Assembly (NCBI GenBank): GCA_009843675.1
Contig: VYCZ01000171.1
Span: forward strand, 1-5,570
Direction: 5' to 3'
DNA: 5,570 bases
From: Gammaproteobacteria bacterium
GTDB taxonomy: Bacteria > Pseudomonadota > Gammaproteobacteria > Eutrophobiales > Eutrophobiaceae
In this document: in pieces, positions 1-5,570 of the stretch
Numbering within the stretch: position 1 is the stretch's first letter
Layout of the letters: each line of letters begins with the position of its first letter
The notes under the pieces: model-generated
What the model saw: only the letters and a program-made list of their open reading frames with translations
Databases searched by the model: none
Told to the model about the DNA's origin: nothing
Position numbers and translations under genes: made by a program

Positions 1-1725
1 AAGCTGGCTGTCCTGCAACGGCGTCAGTTCCAGAGAGCCCAGCAACAGCGATGGAAACGGCTCAATATAGTCACCGACACCTGCTTTATGCAGCGTGTCG
101 ATCACCTGTTCCAGGCCGATCTCCCGGCCCAGTCTTACCGTTGCCTTGTTGTATGATCTTGCCAGGGCTTCCAGCAGACTTACCTGGCCGTGATTCCTGC
201 CGTCGTAATTGTCCGGACGCCAGAAAGAGCCGTCTGCAAGCCTGACGGAGATGTCGGTATCGCTGACTCCGGACACGAGTGAATAGCGCCGGGGGTCCGT
301 CAGCGCTGTGTAATACACGAACGGTTTCACCAGTGACCCTATCGGCCGCCTGGCATGCAGGGCCCGGTTAAAACCGGCGTATTCCGCGTTCCTGTCACCC
401 GCCAGGGATAATACCGCGCCGGTGCTGGTCTGTACAAAAATGCTTGCTGCCTGCAATGTCCCCGAGTCCAGGGACCCCGCCCGTTCCAGTTGCCGCAACT
501 GTCGTTGCAGAACCAGCTCCGTACTCTCCTGCCGTTCGGTATCAAGCGTGGTAAAAATGCGCAATCCCTTGTTGCGCAAATCTCCGATGGCATAATCACG
601 CAGCAGTTGCTTCCTGACAAGCTGCAGAAACGCGGGGTGCTTGCCGGAAACCCAGCGCGGCCGCGCGCTCAGGCCCAATGGCTGCCGCCGCGCCTGCCGC
701 CAGGCCGGTTCATCCAGGTAACCCTGCTGTAACATCAGGTTCAGCACCAGGTCGCGGCGCTGCCTGGCGCGCTCGGCATGGCGCCTCGGGTTGTACCGGG
801 AAGCGCCTTTCACCATCCCCGCGAGCAACGCGATCTGGTCCGGCCGCAATTCGTTCAACGGCCTGGCGAAATAGAACTCCGCGGCGGTGCCGAAACCATG
901 TACGCTGCGCCGGCCCTGTTGTCCCAGGTACACTTCGTTGATATAGGCGCCGAGGATTTCCTCCTTGCCGTAGCGCCGCTCCAGCAGCAAGGCCATGACG
1001 GCTTCGTTGGCCTTCCTGGCCAGGGTCCGCTCGGGGCTCAAAAAGAAGTTCTTCACGAGTTGCTGGGTAATGGTGCTGCCTCCCTGTTCGAATTTCCTGT
1101 TGAGGATATTGTGGTACAGGGCCCGCAACACGCCCCTCGGGTCAATACCGTTATGGCTGAAATAATTTCGATCTTCAACCGCCAGCAAAGCCTGGATCAA
1201 CGCGGGAGGAACGTCATCGTACGAAACCAGAATACGATCCTCGAAATTGTCCGGGTAGATCCTGCCGATTAATTCCGGTTCGATGCGCGCCAGCGGCAAG
1301 GCGCCCTGTCCTGATAAATCCCGGATCTCCCGCACCTCCCCGTCCCGGAAACGCACACGGACCAGGCGCGCGTCCTGGCGGCCGTCCCAGTAGTGAAATT
1401 CACGCTGCATAAACTCGATACTTGATGCCGTCCGGCTGTAGTAACCCGGCTGTCCGGCGGAAGACGCTTTTCTGTAGCCTGATCTGAGCAGCAGTTTTTC
1501 AATGTTACCGGCTGTCTGTGCCTGGCCTGCATATATCTCTGCAGGGCTGGCGTAGACGCGGGCAGGAAGCGACCACCGTTTCCCCGCGAATTCCGATTGC
1601 ACACGATAGTCCAGCCACAACACCCAGGCCGCGAGCATGCAAACCAGGATGATTAAAATATGCACGTACCGGAATTTATTCCCGGAACGCCGCTTTGAAC
1701 TGCCTCGTGCTCTCTTTCGGGGCAT
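1..1725 (-). CDS. mrcB: Penicillin-binding protein 1B (bifunctional peptidoglycan synthase), partial: 3' end outside window
   Basis: This inner-membrane class A PBP polymerises lipid II into glycan strands and cross-links the stem peptides. I translated 575 codons from the ATG at 1725 to the window edge with no stop. Residues 1-20 are a basic cytoplasmic tail and about 21-38 form a single membrane anchor. Residues about 52-150 resemble the UB2H domain of E. coli PBP1B, beginning LPARVY. The GT51 glycosyltransferase follows, with EDRNYFSHNG at 184-193 (catalytic Glu184), GGSTITQQLVKN at 215-226 and RKANEAVMALLLERRY at 237-252. The transpeptidase domain shows SLVK at 464-467 (nucleophile Ser464, in RPIGSLVKP) and SYN at 524-526. 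The KTG motif should lie past the left edge; E. coli PBP1B has about 844 residues. The start overlaps the adk stop (TAATG) and has only a weak AGG close upstream, so translation is probably coupled. UB2H separates it from PBP1A. Confidence 0.95.
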   Translation of the reverse strand, partial: MPRKRARGSSKRRSGNKFRYVHILIILVCMLAAWVLWLDYRVQSEFAGKRWSLPARVYASPAEIYAGQAQTAGNIEKLLLRSGYRKASSAGQPGYYSRTASSIEFMQREFHYWDGRQDARLVRVRFRDGEVREIRDLSGQGALPLARIEPELIGRIYPDNFEDRILVSYDDVPPALIQALLAVEDRNYFSHNGIDPRGVLRALYHNILNRKFEQGGSTITQQLVKNFFLSPERTLARKANEAVMALLLERRYGKEEILGAYINEVYLGQQGRRSVHGFGTAAEFYFARPLNELRPDQIALLAGMVKGASRYNPRRHAERARQRRDLVLNLMLQQGYLDEPAWRQARRQPLGLSARPRWVSGKHPAFLQLVRKQLLRDYAIGDLRNKGLRIFTTLDTERQESTELVLQRQLRQLERAGSLDSGTLQAASIFVQTSTGAVLSLAGDRNAEYAGFNRALHARRPIGSLVKPFVYYTALTDPRRYSLVSGVSDTDISVRLADGSFWRPDNYDGRNHGQVSLLEALARSYNKATVRLGREIGLEQVIDTLHKAGVGDYIEPFPSLLLGSLELTPLQDSQL

Positions 1726-2384
1726 TACCTGCCGATGAGATTTTCCAGTCCGTGAACCAGGGTTTTCGTTATTTCCCGGACATCGCCGGCGCCGTCCACA
1801 CGCAGGTATGCCGGCCCGTTCCGGCCGCTGAGATCGTCGTAAAACCTGATTAACGGCGCGGTCTGCTCATGATAGACCTGCAGGCGTTTCCTGACCGTAG
1901 CCTCCTTGTCATCTTCCCGTTGTACAAGCGCCTCTCCAGTGGCGTCATCAATACCGGGCTGTTGCGGCGGATTGAACAGGACATGATAAACCCGTCCCGA
2001 CCCGGGATGAATGCGGCGGCCGTCCAGGCGTTTGATAATCTCTTCATCCGCTACCACGATCTCAACCACGCAATCGATGAGTATGTCTTCCCGCTGCATT
2101 GCTTCGGCCTGGCCAAGCGTCCTCGGGAAACCGTCGAACAGGTAACCCTGCCTGCAATCATCCTGGCGAATCCTGTCCTTGACCAGGTCCATGATCAGGT
2201 CATCCGACACCAGTTCGCCGGCGTCCATTACCTTTTTTGCCTCAAGCCCCAGCGCAGTACCGGCCCTGACTGCAGCGCGCAACATGTCGCCGGTCGAAAT
2301 CTGGGGTATGTTAAACTTGTCTTTAATGAAAGCGGCCTGCGTGCCCTTACCGGCGCCCGGCGCTCCTAATAATAGGATTCTCAT
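1725..2384 (-). CDS. adk: Adenylate kinase, long-LID type
   Basis: Adk is a cytoplasmic enzyme that interconverts ATP + AMP and 2 ADP, setting adenylate balance. The 219 residues compare with 214 in E. coli, and the key residues fall at the same numbers. The P-loop is [10 protein letters not shown] at 7-16. The AMP site has STGDMLR at 30-36 (Arg36) and DGFPRT at 84-89 (Arg88). The LID, about 122-159, carries Arg119, Arg123 and Arg156, and Arg167 follows it. The LID lacks the four cysteines of zinc-binding versions (it reads [14 protein letters not shown], with Asp residues later), so it should be the hydrogen-bonded, metal-free type. The ATG at 2384 is supported by AGGAG four bases upstream and by the family-typical [10 protein letters not shown] start. 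The gene is first in a two-gene unit with mrcB, and a promoter candidate lies in the divergent gap and the start of the neighbouring gene. Confidence 0.97.
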   Translation of the reverse strand: MRILLLGAPGAGKGTQAAFIKDKFNIPQISTGDMLRAAVRAGTALGLEAKKVMDAGELVSDDLIMDLVKDRIRQDDCRQGYLFDGFPRTLGQAEAMQREDILIDCVVEIVVADEEIIKRLDGRRIHPGSGRVYHVLFNPPQQPGIDDATGEALVQREDDKEATVRKRLQVYHEQTAPLIRFYDDLSGRNGPAYLRVDGAGDVREITKTLVHGLENLIGR

Positions 2385-2388
2385 GGTT

Positions 2389-2393
2389 CTCCT
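2389..2393 (-). promoter_or_regulatory. Ribosome binding site of adk
   Basis: On the minus strand the sequence reads AGGAG, then AACC, then ATG at 2384. It is one of the strongest Shine-Dalgarno matches in the window, which suits a highly expressed housekeeping enzyme. It fixes the adk start. Confidence 0.8.
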
Positions 2394-2410
2394 GTTTTTG
2401 CAGCTCCACT

Positions 2411-2440
2411 GTTATGAAAATTGAAACAGATATCAGTCAA
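2411..2440 (-). promoter_or_regulatory. Probable sigma-70 promoter of adk
   Basis: The minus strand has TTGACT at 2440-2435 (5 of 6 matches to the -35 consensus), an 18-base spacer, and CATAAC at 2416-2411 (4 of 6 to the -10 consensus). Transcription would begin near 2404, giving a leader of about 20 bases that contains the adk AGGAG. The spacing is plausible, but the call rests on hexamer matching by eye. The promoter lies inside the first nine codons of the divergent gene, and its -10 covers that gene's ATG (2414-2416). Confidence 0.5.
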
Positions 2441-2791
2441 GGCGAGCACAAAATAGACGCCTACGGCGCCGGCTCGATAACCGTCGGCGGTATGGTATAC
2501 GCAACCGGCATTATAATCACGCCGGAGGACGTCATGGAAGGCCGGTTGCCGGACCAGGTGCAGGTGCTGGAGGAAAAGCACCTCGCGGTAATGCTTGAAC
2601 ACAACCCGGAGATCATGATATTCGGCAGCGGCAGGACGCTCACTTACCCGCCTGATGAAATCTGTGAAATACTTTATGTCCGGCAAATCGGGTTCGAGAT
2701 CATGGATACCGGCGCTGCGTGCCGGGCCTTCAATTTCCTGTCCGGAGAAGGCCGCCGCATCGTTGCCGCACTATTTCAAATCAGGAACTAG
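2414..2791 (+). CDS. Mth938/Xcc1710-like domain protein (DUF498 family), function unknown
   Basis: This is a 125-residue single-domain cytoplasmic protein with no signal peptide or membrane segment. It matches what I know of the Mth938-like family, the bacterial relatives of AAMDC and of the mitochondrial complex I assembly factor NDUFAF3. Recognisable parts are IDAYGAGSITVGG at 14-26, IITPEDV at 34-40, the loop IFGSGR at 69-74 and the C-terminal block EIMDTGAACRAFN at 95-107, followed by EGRRIVAAL. The length is normal for the family, which usually has 115-130 residues. The ATG at 2414 matches the usual MK(I/L)E..L/I start, but there is no clear Shine-Dalgarno upstream and no strong promoter; the best -35/-10 pair, inside adk near 2347-2375, is poor. 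It is divergent from adk and convergent with rpoS. No biochemical role is established for bacterial members, so I assign none. Confidence 0.88.
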   Translation: MKIETDISQGEHKIDAYGAGSITVGGMVYATGIIITPEDVMEGRLPDQVQVLEEKHLAVMLEHNPEIMIFGSGRTLTYPPDEICEILYVRQIGFEIMDTGAACRAFNFLSGEGRRIVAALFQIRN

Positions 2792-2795
2792 GAAA

Positions 2796-3743
2796 TCACT
2801 GAAGCGCATCCAGGGAGAAGCCTTCCCGTTTCAGGATTCGCCGCAGGCGTTTCAGCGCCTCGATCTGTATCTGCCTGACCCGCTCCCGCGTCACTCCCAG
2901 TTGTGCGCCTACATCTTCCAGCGTAGCTGCTTCCTTGTCATGCAGGCCGAAACGCAATTCCACCACGGCGCGCTGTTTTTCCGTCAGTTGTTGCAGCCAT
3001 GAATCGATGTGCTCTCTCACGTCATCATTCTGGAGCAATACTGACGGATCAATGTTATGCTCATCCGGTATCGTATCCAGCAACGGCCGCTCCGCTTCCC
3101 TGCCGACCGGGGCATCCACCGAGGTGGCCCGTTCGTTCAATCCGAACATGCGTTTCACGCTTTCCAGCGGCCGGTCCAGCATCTCCGCCACGTCCTCGCT
3201 GCTGGGTTCCCGGTCCAGGGTCTGAGCCAGTTTCCTGGCCGCCCGCATGTAAACATTGATCTCCTTTATGACATGTATCGGCAACCTGACCGTCCTGGCC
3301 TGGTTCATCAAAGCCCGCTCAATGGTTTGCCTGATCCACCACGTGGCATAGGTCGAAAAACGGAAACCCTTGTCCGGGTCAAACTTTTCCACTGCCCGTA
3401 TCAGACCGAGGTTGCCTTCTTCAATCAGGTCCAGCAATGCCAGTCCCTGGTTCATGTAACGCCGCGCGATCTTCACCACCAGGCGCAGGTTACTCTCGAT
3501 CATGCGTTTGCGCGCATCGTCGTCACCACTTCGCGCGCGCCGGGCGAAGTCGGTCTCCTCCTTTGCGGTCAACAGCGGGGTGAACCCAATCTCACTCAGG
3601 TACAACCGGGTGGCGTCAAGGTCCGTTTCACTGAAACCGGCGTGCTGGTGTACCCGGGCCGACTTCCTGGCCACCTCAGGGCCTGTTCCTCCAGAACCGG
3701 AGTCTTCCAGGTTCAATGACTGGATATCATCATCTTCAGGCAT
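2796..3743 (-). CDS. rpoS: RNA polymerase sigma factor RpoS (sigma-38, general stress/stationary phase)
   Basis: RpoS directs RNA polymerase to stationary-phase and general stress promoters. The protein has 315 residues against 330 in E. coli, the difference lying in a short acidic, poorly conserved N-terminus (1-41). Region 1.2 begins at [11 protein letters not shown] (43-53). Regions 2.1-2.4 span about 82-150 and include [12 protein letters not shown] (85-96), [18 protein letters not shown] (105-122) and [17 protein letters not shown] (128-144). Region 3 starts at [13 protein letters not shown] (153-165). Lys160 aligns with E. coli RpoS Lys173, the residue linked to recognition of cytosine at -13, whereas RpoD has an acidic residue there; this supports RpoS over RpoD or RpoH. 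The region 4.2 helix-turn-helix is [18 protein letters not shown] (274-291). The Shine-Dalgarno is weak (AGAAG, about six bases before ATG). The gene follows nlpD by 23 bp, and by analogy with enterics a main promoter may lie inside nlpD. It ends 4 bp from a convergent gene. Confidence 0.96.
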   Translation of the reverse strand: MPEDDDIQSLNLEDSGSGGTGPEVARKSARVHQHAGFSETDLDATRLYLSEIGFTPLLTAKEETDFARRARSGDDDARKRMIESNLRLVVKIARRYMNQGLALLDLIEEGNLGLIRAVEKFDPDKGFRFSTYATWWIRQTIERALMNQARTVRLPIHVIKEINVYMRAARKLAQTLDREPSSEDVAEMLDRPLESVKRMFGLNERATSVDAPVGREAERPLLDTIPDEHNIDPSVLLQNDDVREHIDSWLQQLTEKQRAVVELRFGLHDKEAATLEDVGAQLGVTRERVRQIQIEALKRLRRILKREGFSLDALQ

Positions 3744-3766
3744 GAATGTCTTCTGTTTTTTGACCT

Positions 3767-4537
3767 TCAGGTGCGCGGAAGTTGCCCCAACGGATCAACC
3801 GGTTGTCCGTTTTTACGGATTTCAAAGTGCAACACCGGCGCGCCCTTGCCGTCAACACCCATCGTTGATATCTGTTGCCCGCCCTTTACCGTTTCCCCTT
3901 CCCTTACAATCAGGTCGCGATTATGCGCATAGGCGCTCAAATAAGTCTCATTATGCTTGATGATAATAAGATTACCATAACCGCGTAAACCACTGCCGCT
4001 GTAGACTACTGTGCCGGTGGCCGCAGCGACGATTTTCTGGCCGGTCCGGCCGCCGATACTTATGCCTTTTTTTGCAGTCGGTGTGGACGACTTCAACAAC
4101 TTGCCGCGGGCCGGCCATTGCCAGCGGATACCCGCAGTCGTCGTCGGTGTTGTTTCCCGCGTCAAGGCAGCAGGCCGGTCAGGCTTCACGGGCTGCTTTT
4201 TCTCCACTGGTGGAGGTTGCAATGCGCGGGACTTCCGCACCGGTATCAACTTGATGACCTGACCCGGATAAATGGTGAACGGGGGCTTGATCCGGTTCCA
4301 GGCAGCCAGGCTCTTGTAATCATGCCCGTAGCGCCAGGCAATGGAATACAGGGTTTCGCCCTTGCTGACGGTATGCCGGGCGCTATCGCTTGCTTGCCGC
4401 GCGGTATCGGATGTAATTACGGGTACTTCCTGCCTGTCCGGTCCCTGGCGCGCCGTCACCGGCGCTTTCACATTGGAACAGGCAGGGATTGCTCCCAGCA
4501 GGACCAACAACAGGCACGCACCACTGAATTTTTTCAT
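3767..4537 (-). CDS. nlpD: NlpD-type lipoprotein: LysM plus degenerate M23 (LytM) domain, probable amidase activator
   Basis: This is an envelope lipoprotein of 256 residues. The signal peptide (1-19) ends in the lipobox IPAC with Cys20 as the lipidated residue. Residues +2/+3 are Ser-Asn, not Asp, which is compatible with outer-membrane sorting. A LysM peptidoglycan-binding motif spans about 55-99 ([13 protein letters not shown] to PGQVIKLIP). A Pro/Lys/Thr-rich linker (100-135) leads to an M23/LytM fold at about 145-253. The metal ligands are missing: the expected HxxxD is replaced around KKGISIGG (157-163), and the usual HxH reads VLHFEI (235-240). Known NlpD and EnvC proteins share this loss and activate N-acetylmuramoyl-L-alanine amidases (AmiC for NlpD) at the division septum, so activation, not hydrolysis, is inferred. 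The start lies 9 bp after pcm with no good Shine-Dalgarno, suggesting coupling. In enterics the gene also carries an rpoS promoter. Confidence 0.93.
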   Translation of the reverse strand: MKKFSGACLLLVLLGAIPACSNVKAPVTARQGPDRQEVPVITSDTARQASDSARHTVSKGETLYSIAWRYGHDYKSLAAWNRIKPPFTIYPGQVIKLIPVRKSRALQPPPVEKKQPVKPDRPAALTRETTPTTTAGIRWQWPARGKLLKSSTPTAKKGISIGGRTGQKIVAAATGTVVYSGSGLRGYGNLIIIKHNETYLSAYAHNRDLIVREGETVKGGQQISTMGVDGKGAPVLHFEIRKNGQPVDPLGQLPRT

Positions 4538-4541
4538 AATC

Positions 4542-4554
4542 CGGGGCTACCCCG
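4542..4554 (-). promoter_or_regulatory. GC hairpin on the pcm stop codon, just upstream of nlpD start
   Basis: The mRNA reads CGGGG-TAG-CCCCG, a perfect 5-bp all-GC stem whose three-base loop is exactly the pcm stop codon. The nlpD ATG begins four bases after the stem. No T-run follows, so it is not a rho-independent terminator. It would cover the region where the nlpD Shine-Dalgarno should sit, and a ribosome finishing pcm would melt it. A role in translational coupling is inference; a 5-bp inverted repeat can also occur by chance in GC-rich DNA. Confidence 0.35.
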
Positions 4555-5179
4555 TACCCTTGAGCATAGGGACAAAACTGACCGGGTCCAGGTTTTTTTC
4601 CACAAAGCCGGTCCTGGTACGGACTACCGACAGCAGCTTCTGTCCCCCACTGTGGCCGATTGGAATAATAATACGGCCGCCAACAGCCAGTTGTTCCATA
4701 AGTGCATCAGGAATCTTTGCGGGCGCCGCCGACACCAGGATTCCCTGGAACGGCGCGTGCTCCGGCCAGCCCCTGGTGCCGTCACCGTATTTCGCCTTGA
4801 TATTGCGGTAGTTCAGGGTATGAAACCGCTCCCTGGCGCCGGCCAGCAAGACCTCGATGCGTTCAATACTGTAAACCCGGCGAGCCAGTTGGGCAAGGAT
4901 GGCTGTCTGGTAGCCGCAACCGGTGCCGATCTCCAGGACCTTGTCCAGGTCCCCGGCTTCCAGTAACGCTTCGGTCATGCGCGCGACAATATAGGGTTGT
5001 GAAATCGTCTGGTTCTGGCCGATAGGCAGTGCAGTATTGTCATAGGCGCGGCTGGCCAGCGCCTCGTCTATGAAAATATGCCTGGGAGTGCTCCTGATGG
5101 AAGCCAGGACAGTTTCGGATTCTATGCCCATGTCCCGCAGTTGGCGCACCAGCCGGTCCCGGGATCGCTGGGATGTCAT
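4547..5179 (-). CDS. pcm: Protein-L-isoaspartate O-methyltransferase
   Basis: Pcm is a cytoplasmic repair enzyme that uses S-adenosylmethionine to methylate isoaspartyl residues formed by ageing of Asn/Asp, starting their return to normal aspartate. With the start chosen here the protein has 210 residues (E. coli has 208). Family marks, in this numbering, are TPRHIFIDEA at 31-40, the active-site stretch ALPIGQNQTISQPY at 50-63 (Ser60), and the SAM-binding motif I VLEIGTGCGYQTAIL at 81-95. GDGTRGWPE follows at about 132-140, and the C-terminus is FVPMLKG. The ATG at 5179 has AAGG seven bases upstream and gives MTSQRSRDRL, which aligns with known Pcm N-termini. An in-frame ATG at 5209 would add ten residues, overlap surE by 11 bp and has a poorer ribosome site; annotation pipelines may choose it. 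It sits between surE and nlpD in the operon. Confidence 0.95.
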   Translation of the reverse strand: MTSQRSRDRLVRQLRDMGIESETVLASIRSTPRHIFIDEALASRAYDNTALPIGQNQTISQPYIVARMTEALLEAGDLDKVLEIGTGCGYQTAILAQLARRVYSIERIEVLLAGARERFHTLNYRNIKAKYGDGTRGWPEHAPFQGILVSAAPAKIPDALMEQLAVGGRIIIPIGHSGGQKLLSVVRTRTGFVEKNLDPVSFVPMLKGTG

Positions 5180-5186
5180 TCCGATG

Positions 5187-5190
5187 CCTT
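5187..5190 (-). promoter_or_regulatory. Ribosome binding site that favours the inner pcm start
   Basis: On the minus strand AAGG is followed by seven bases and the ATG at 5179. It lies in the short gap between the surE stop and this start. The alternative ATG at 5209 has only a loose GGA-containing match upstream, inside surE. Confidence 0.55.
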
Positions 5191-5198
5191 GAAAATGA

Positions 5199-5570
5199 TC
5201 AGCCTGCATTCAGTTCCAGGTCAGCCAGCCAGTCACCGACCCGGGTCAGGGCTGCGTAGCGGGTCAGGTCCACCTGTAACGGTGTAACGGAAATCCTGTT
5301 TACGGAAACAGCGTGAAAATCAGTGCCGGGGCCGGCATCTTCACCGGCGCCCACGGGTCCGACCCAGTAAACGGTGCGGTTCTTCGGATCTTTCATTCTG
5401 ATAGCCGGTTCGGACTTGTGCCGCTGGCCCAGCCGCGTCACTTCAAAACCTTCAAGTTGCTCAAACGGCACGTCCGGTATGTTGATATTCAATAACATAT
5501 CATTATCGATGGGGTCTGTAAGCAGCCTGCCGATCAGTGTACCGACAACTTTCCCTGCGGTCTCGTAGTG
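5199..5570 (-). CDS. surE: 5'/3'-nucleotidase SurE (survival protein), partial: 5' end outside window
   Basis: SurE is a metal-dependent nucleoside monophosphate phosphatase linked to stationary-phase survival. Only the C-terminal 123 residues are present, about half of the E. coli protein (253 residues). The reading frame is open to the right edge, starting HYETAGKVVGTLI, where E. coli SurE has HYDTA. Later family marks are LLNINIPDVP, the stretch EVTRLGQRHK, YWVGPVG, the strongly conserved AGPGTDFHAVSVNRISVTPL, and a tail ending in DWLADLEL. The N-terminal metal site, with its DD and SGxN motifs, is outside the window and cannot be judged. The TGA stop lies 19 bp before the preferred pcm start, consistent with one operon. 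An in-frame ATG at 5498 is internal (the Met of DMLLNINIP) and is not the gene start. Confidence 0.95.
   Translation of the reverse strand, partial: HYETAGKVVGTLIGRLLTDPIDNDMLLNINIPDVPFEQLEGFEVTRLGQRHKSEPAIRMKDPKNRTVYWVGPVGAGEDAGPGTDFHAVSVNRISVTPLQVDLTRYAALTRVGDWLADLELNAG

Noticed and set aside
778..1272. Open frame of 164 codons on the plus strand opposite the glycosyltransferase domain of mrcB
   Set aside because: The minus-strand frame carries every GT51 motif and stays open for 575 codons, so this is a shadow.
1869..2369. Open frame of 166 codons on the plus strand opposite adk
   Set aside because: It is fully antisense to adk, whose catalytic residues are all present. There is no Shine-Dalgarno or domain signal.
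2839..2863. Small inverted repeat AGGCG/CGCCT near the 3' end of rpoS, considered as a terminator
   Set aside because: It has only five pairs, lies inside the region 4 coding sequence and has no T-run on either strand.
3057..3719. Open frame of 220 codons on the plus strand opposite rpoS
   Set aside because: It lies wholly within rpoS on the other strand, and the translation looks like no protein family. The minus-strand reading is unambiguous.
2796..3743. The sigma factor as RpoD or RpoH
   Set aside because: The size, the absence of a long region 1.1 or non-conserved insert, the Lys at the position equivalent to E. coli RpoS Lys173 and the surE-pcm-nlpD context all point to RpoS.
3767..4537. 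NlpD as an active M23 zinc endopeptidase
   Set aside because: The HxxxD and HxH zinc ligands are missing, matching the inactive NlpD/EnvC activators and not active LytM enzymes.
4118..4966. Open frame of 282 codons on the plus strand across nlpD and pcm
   Set aside because: It is antisense to two clear family genes, spans their junction, has no recognisable domain or ribosome site, and has the Pro/Arg/Gly/His-rich make-up of a shadow frame in GC-rich DNA.
1..5570. Mobile element, CRISPR array, defence or toxin-antitoxin system, tRNA or rRNA
   Set aside because: The window is filled end to end by housekeeping and stress genes with gaps under 30 bp. I saw no direct repeats, terminal inverted repeats or RNA gene signatures.

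Overview
The window looks like core chromosome of a gammaproteobacterium with moderately high GC. The main evidence is the block surE-pcm-nlpD-rpoS, the classic gene order around the stationary-phase sigma factor in that class. A UB2H-containing PBP1B and a long-LID adenylate kinase fit the same placement. Codon use and gene density are even across the window. I see no IS element, integrase, tRNA, rRNA, CRISPR array or sign of recent transfer. The species cannot be named from this alone.

Layout, left to right: (1) 1-1725, minus strand: the N-terminal 575 codons of mrcB (PBP1B), running off the left edge. (2) 1725-2384, minus: adk, whose stop codon overlaps the mrcB start (TAATG). (3) 2385-2413: a 29-bp divergent gap. 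It holds the adk ribosome binding site, and the probable adk promoter extends into the next gene. (4) 2414-2791, plus: a small Mth938/Xcc1710-like (DUF498) protein, the only plus-strand gene. (5) 2796-3743, minus: rpoS, convergent with the previous gene and only 4 bp away. (6) 3767-4537, minus: nlpD. (7) 4547-5179 (or to 5209), minus: pcm. (8) 5199-5570, minus: the C-terminal 123 codons of surE, running off the right edge. No gap exceeds 30 bp, so there is no gene-free stretch to explain.

The genes form two minus-strand transcription units separated by one plus-strand gene. surE-pcm-nlpD-rpoS combines survival functions (nucleotide phosphatase, isoaspartyl repair), a cell-division amidase activator and the general stress sigma factor. 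adk-mrcB couples adenylate homeostasis to a bifunctional peptidoglycan synthase, a pairing I do not recognise as standard. The most notable features are local: tightly overlapping control signals between adk and the divergent gene, the convergent rpoS end, a GC hairpin whose loop is the pcm stop codon just before nlpD, and the adk/mrcB stop-start overlap. I found no convincing new biological system; this is an ordinary housekeeping and stress-response locus with compact architecture.
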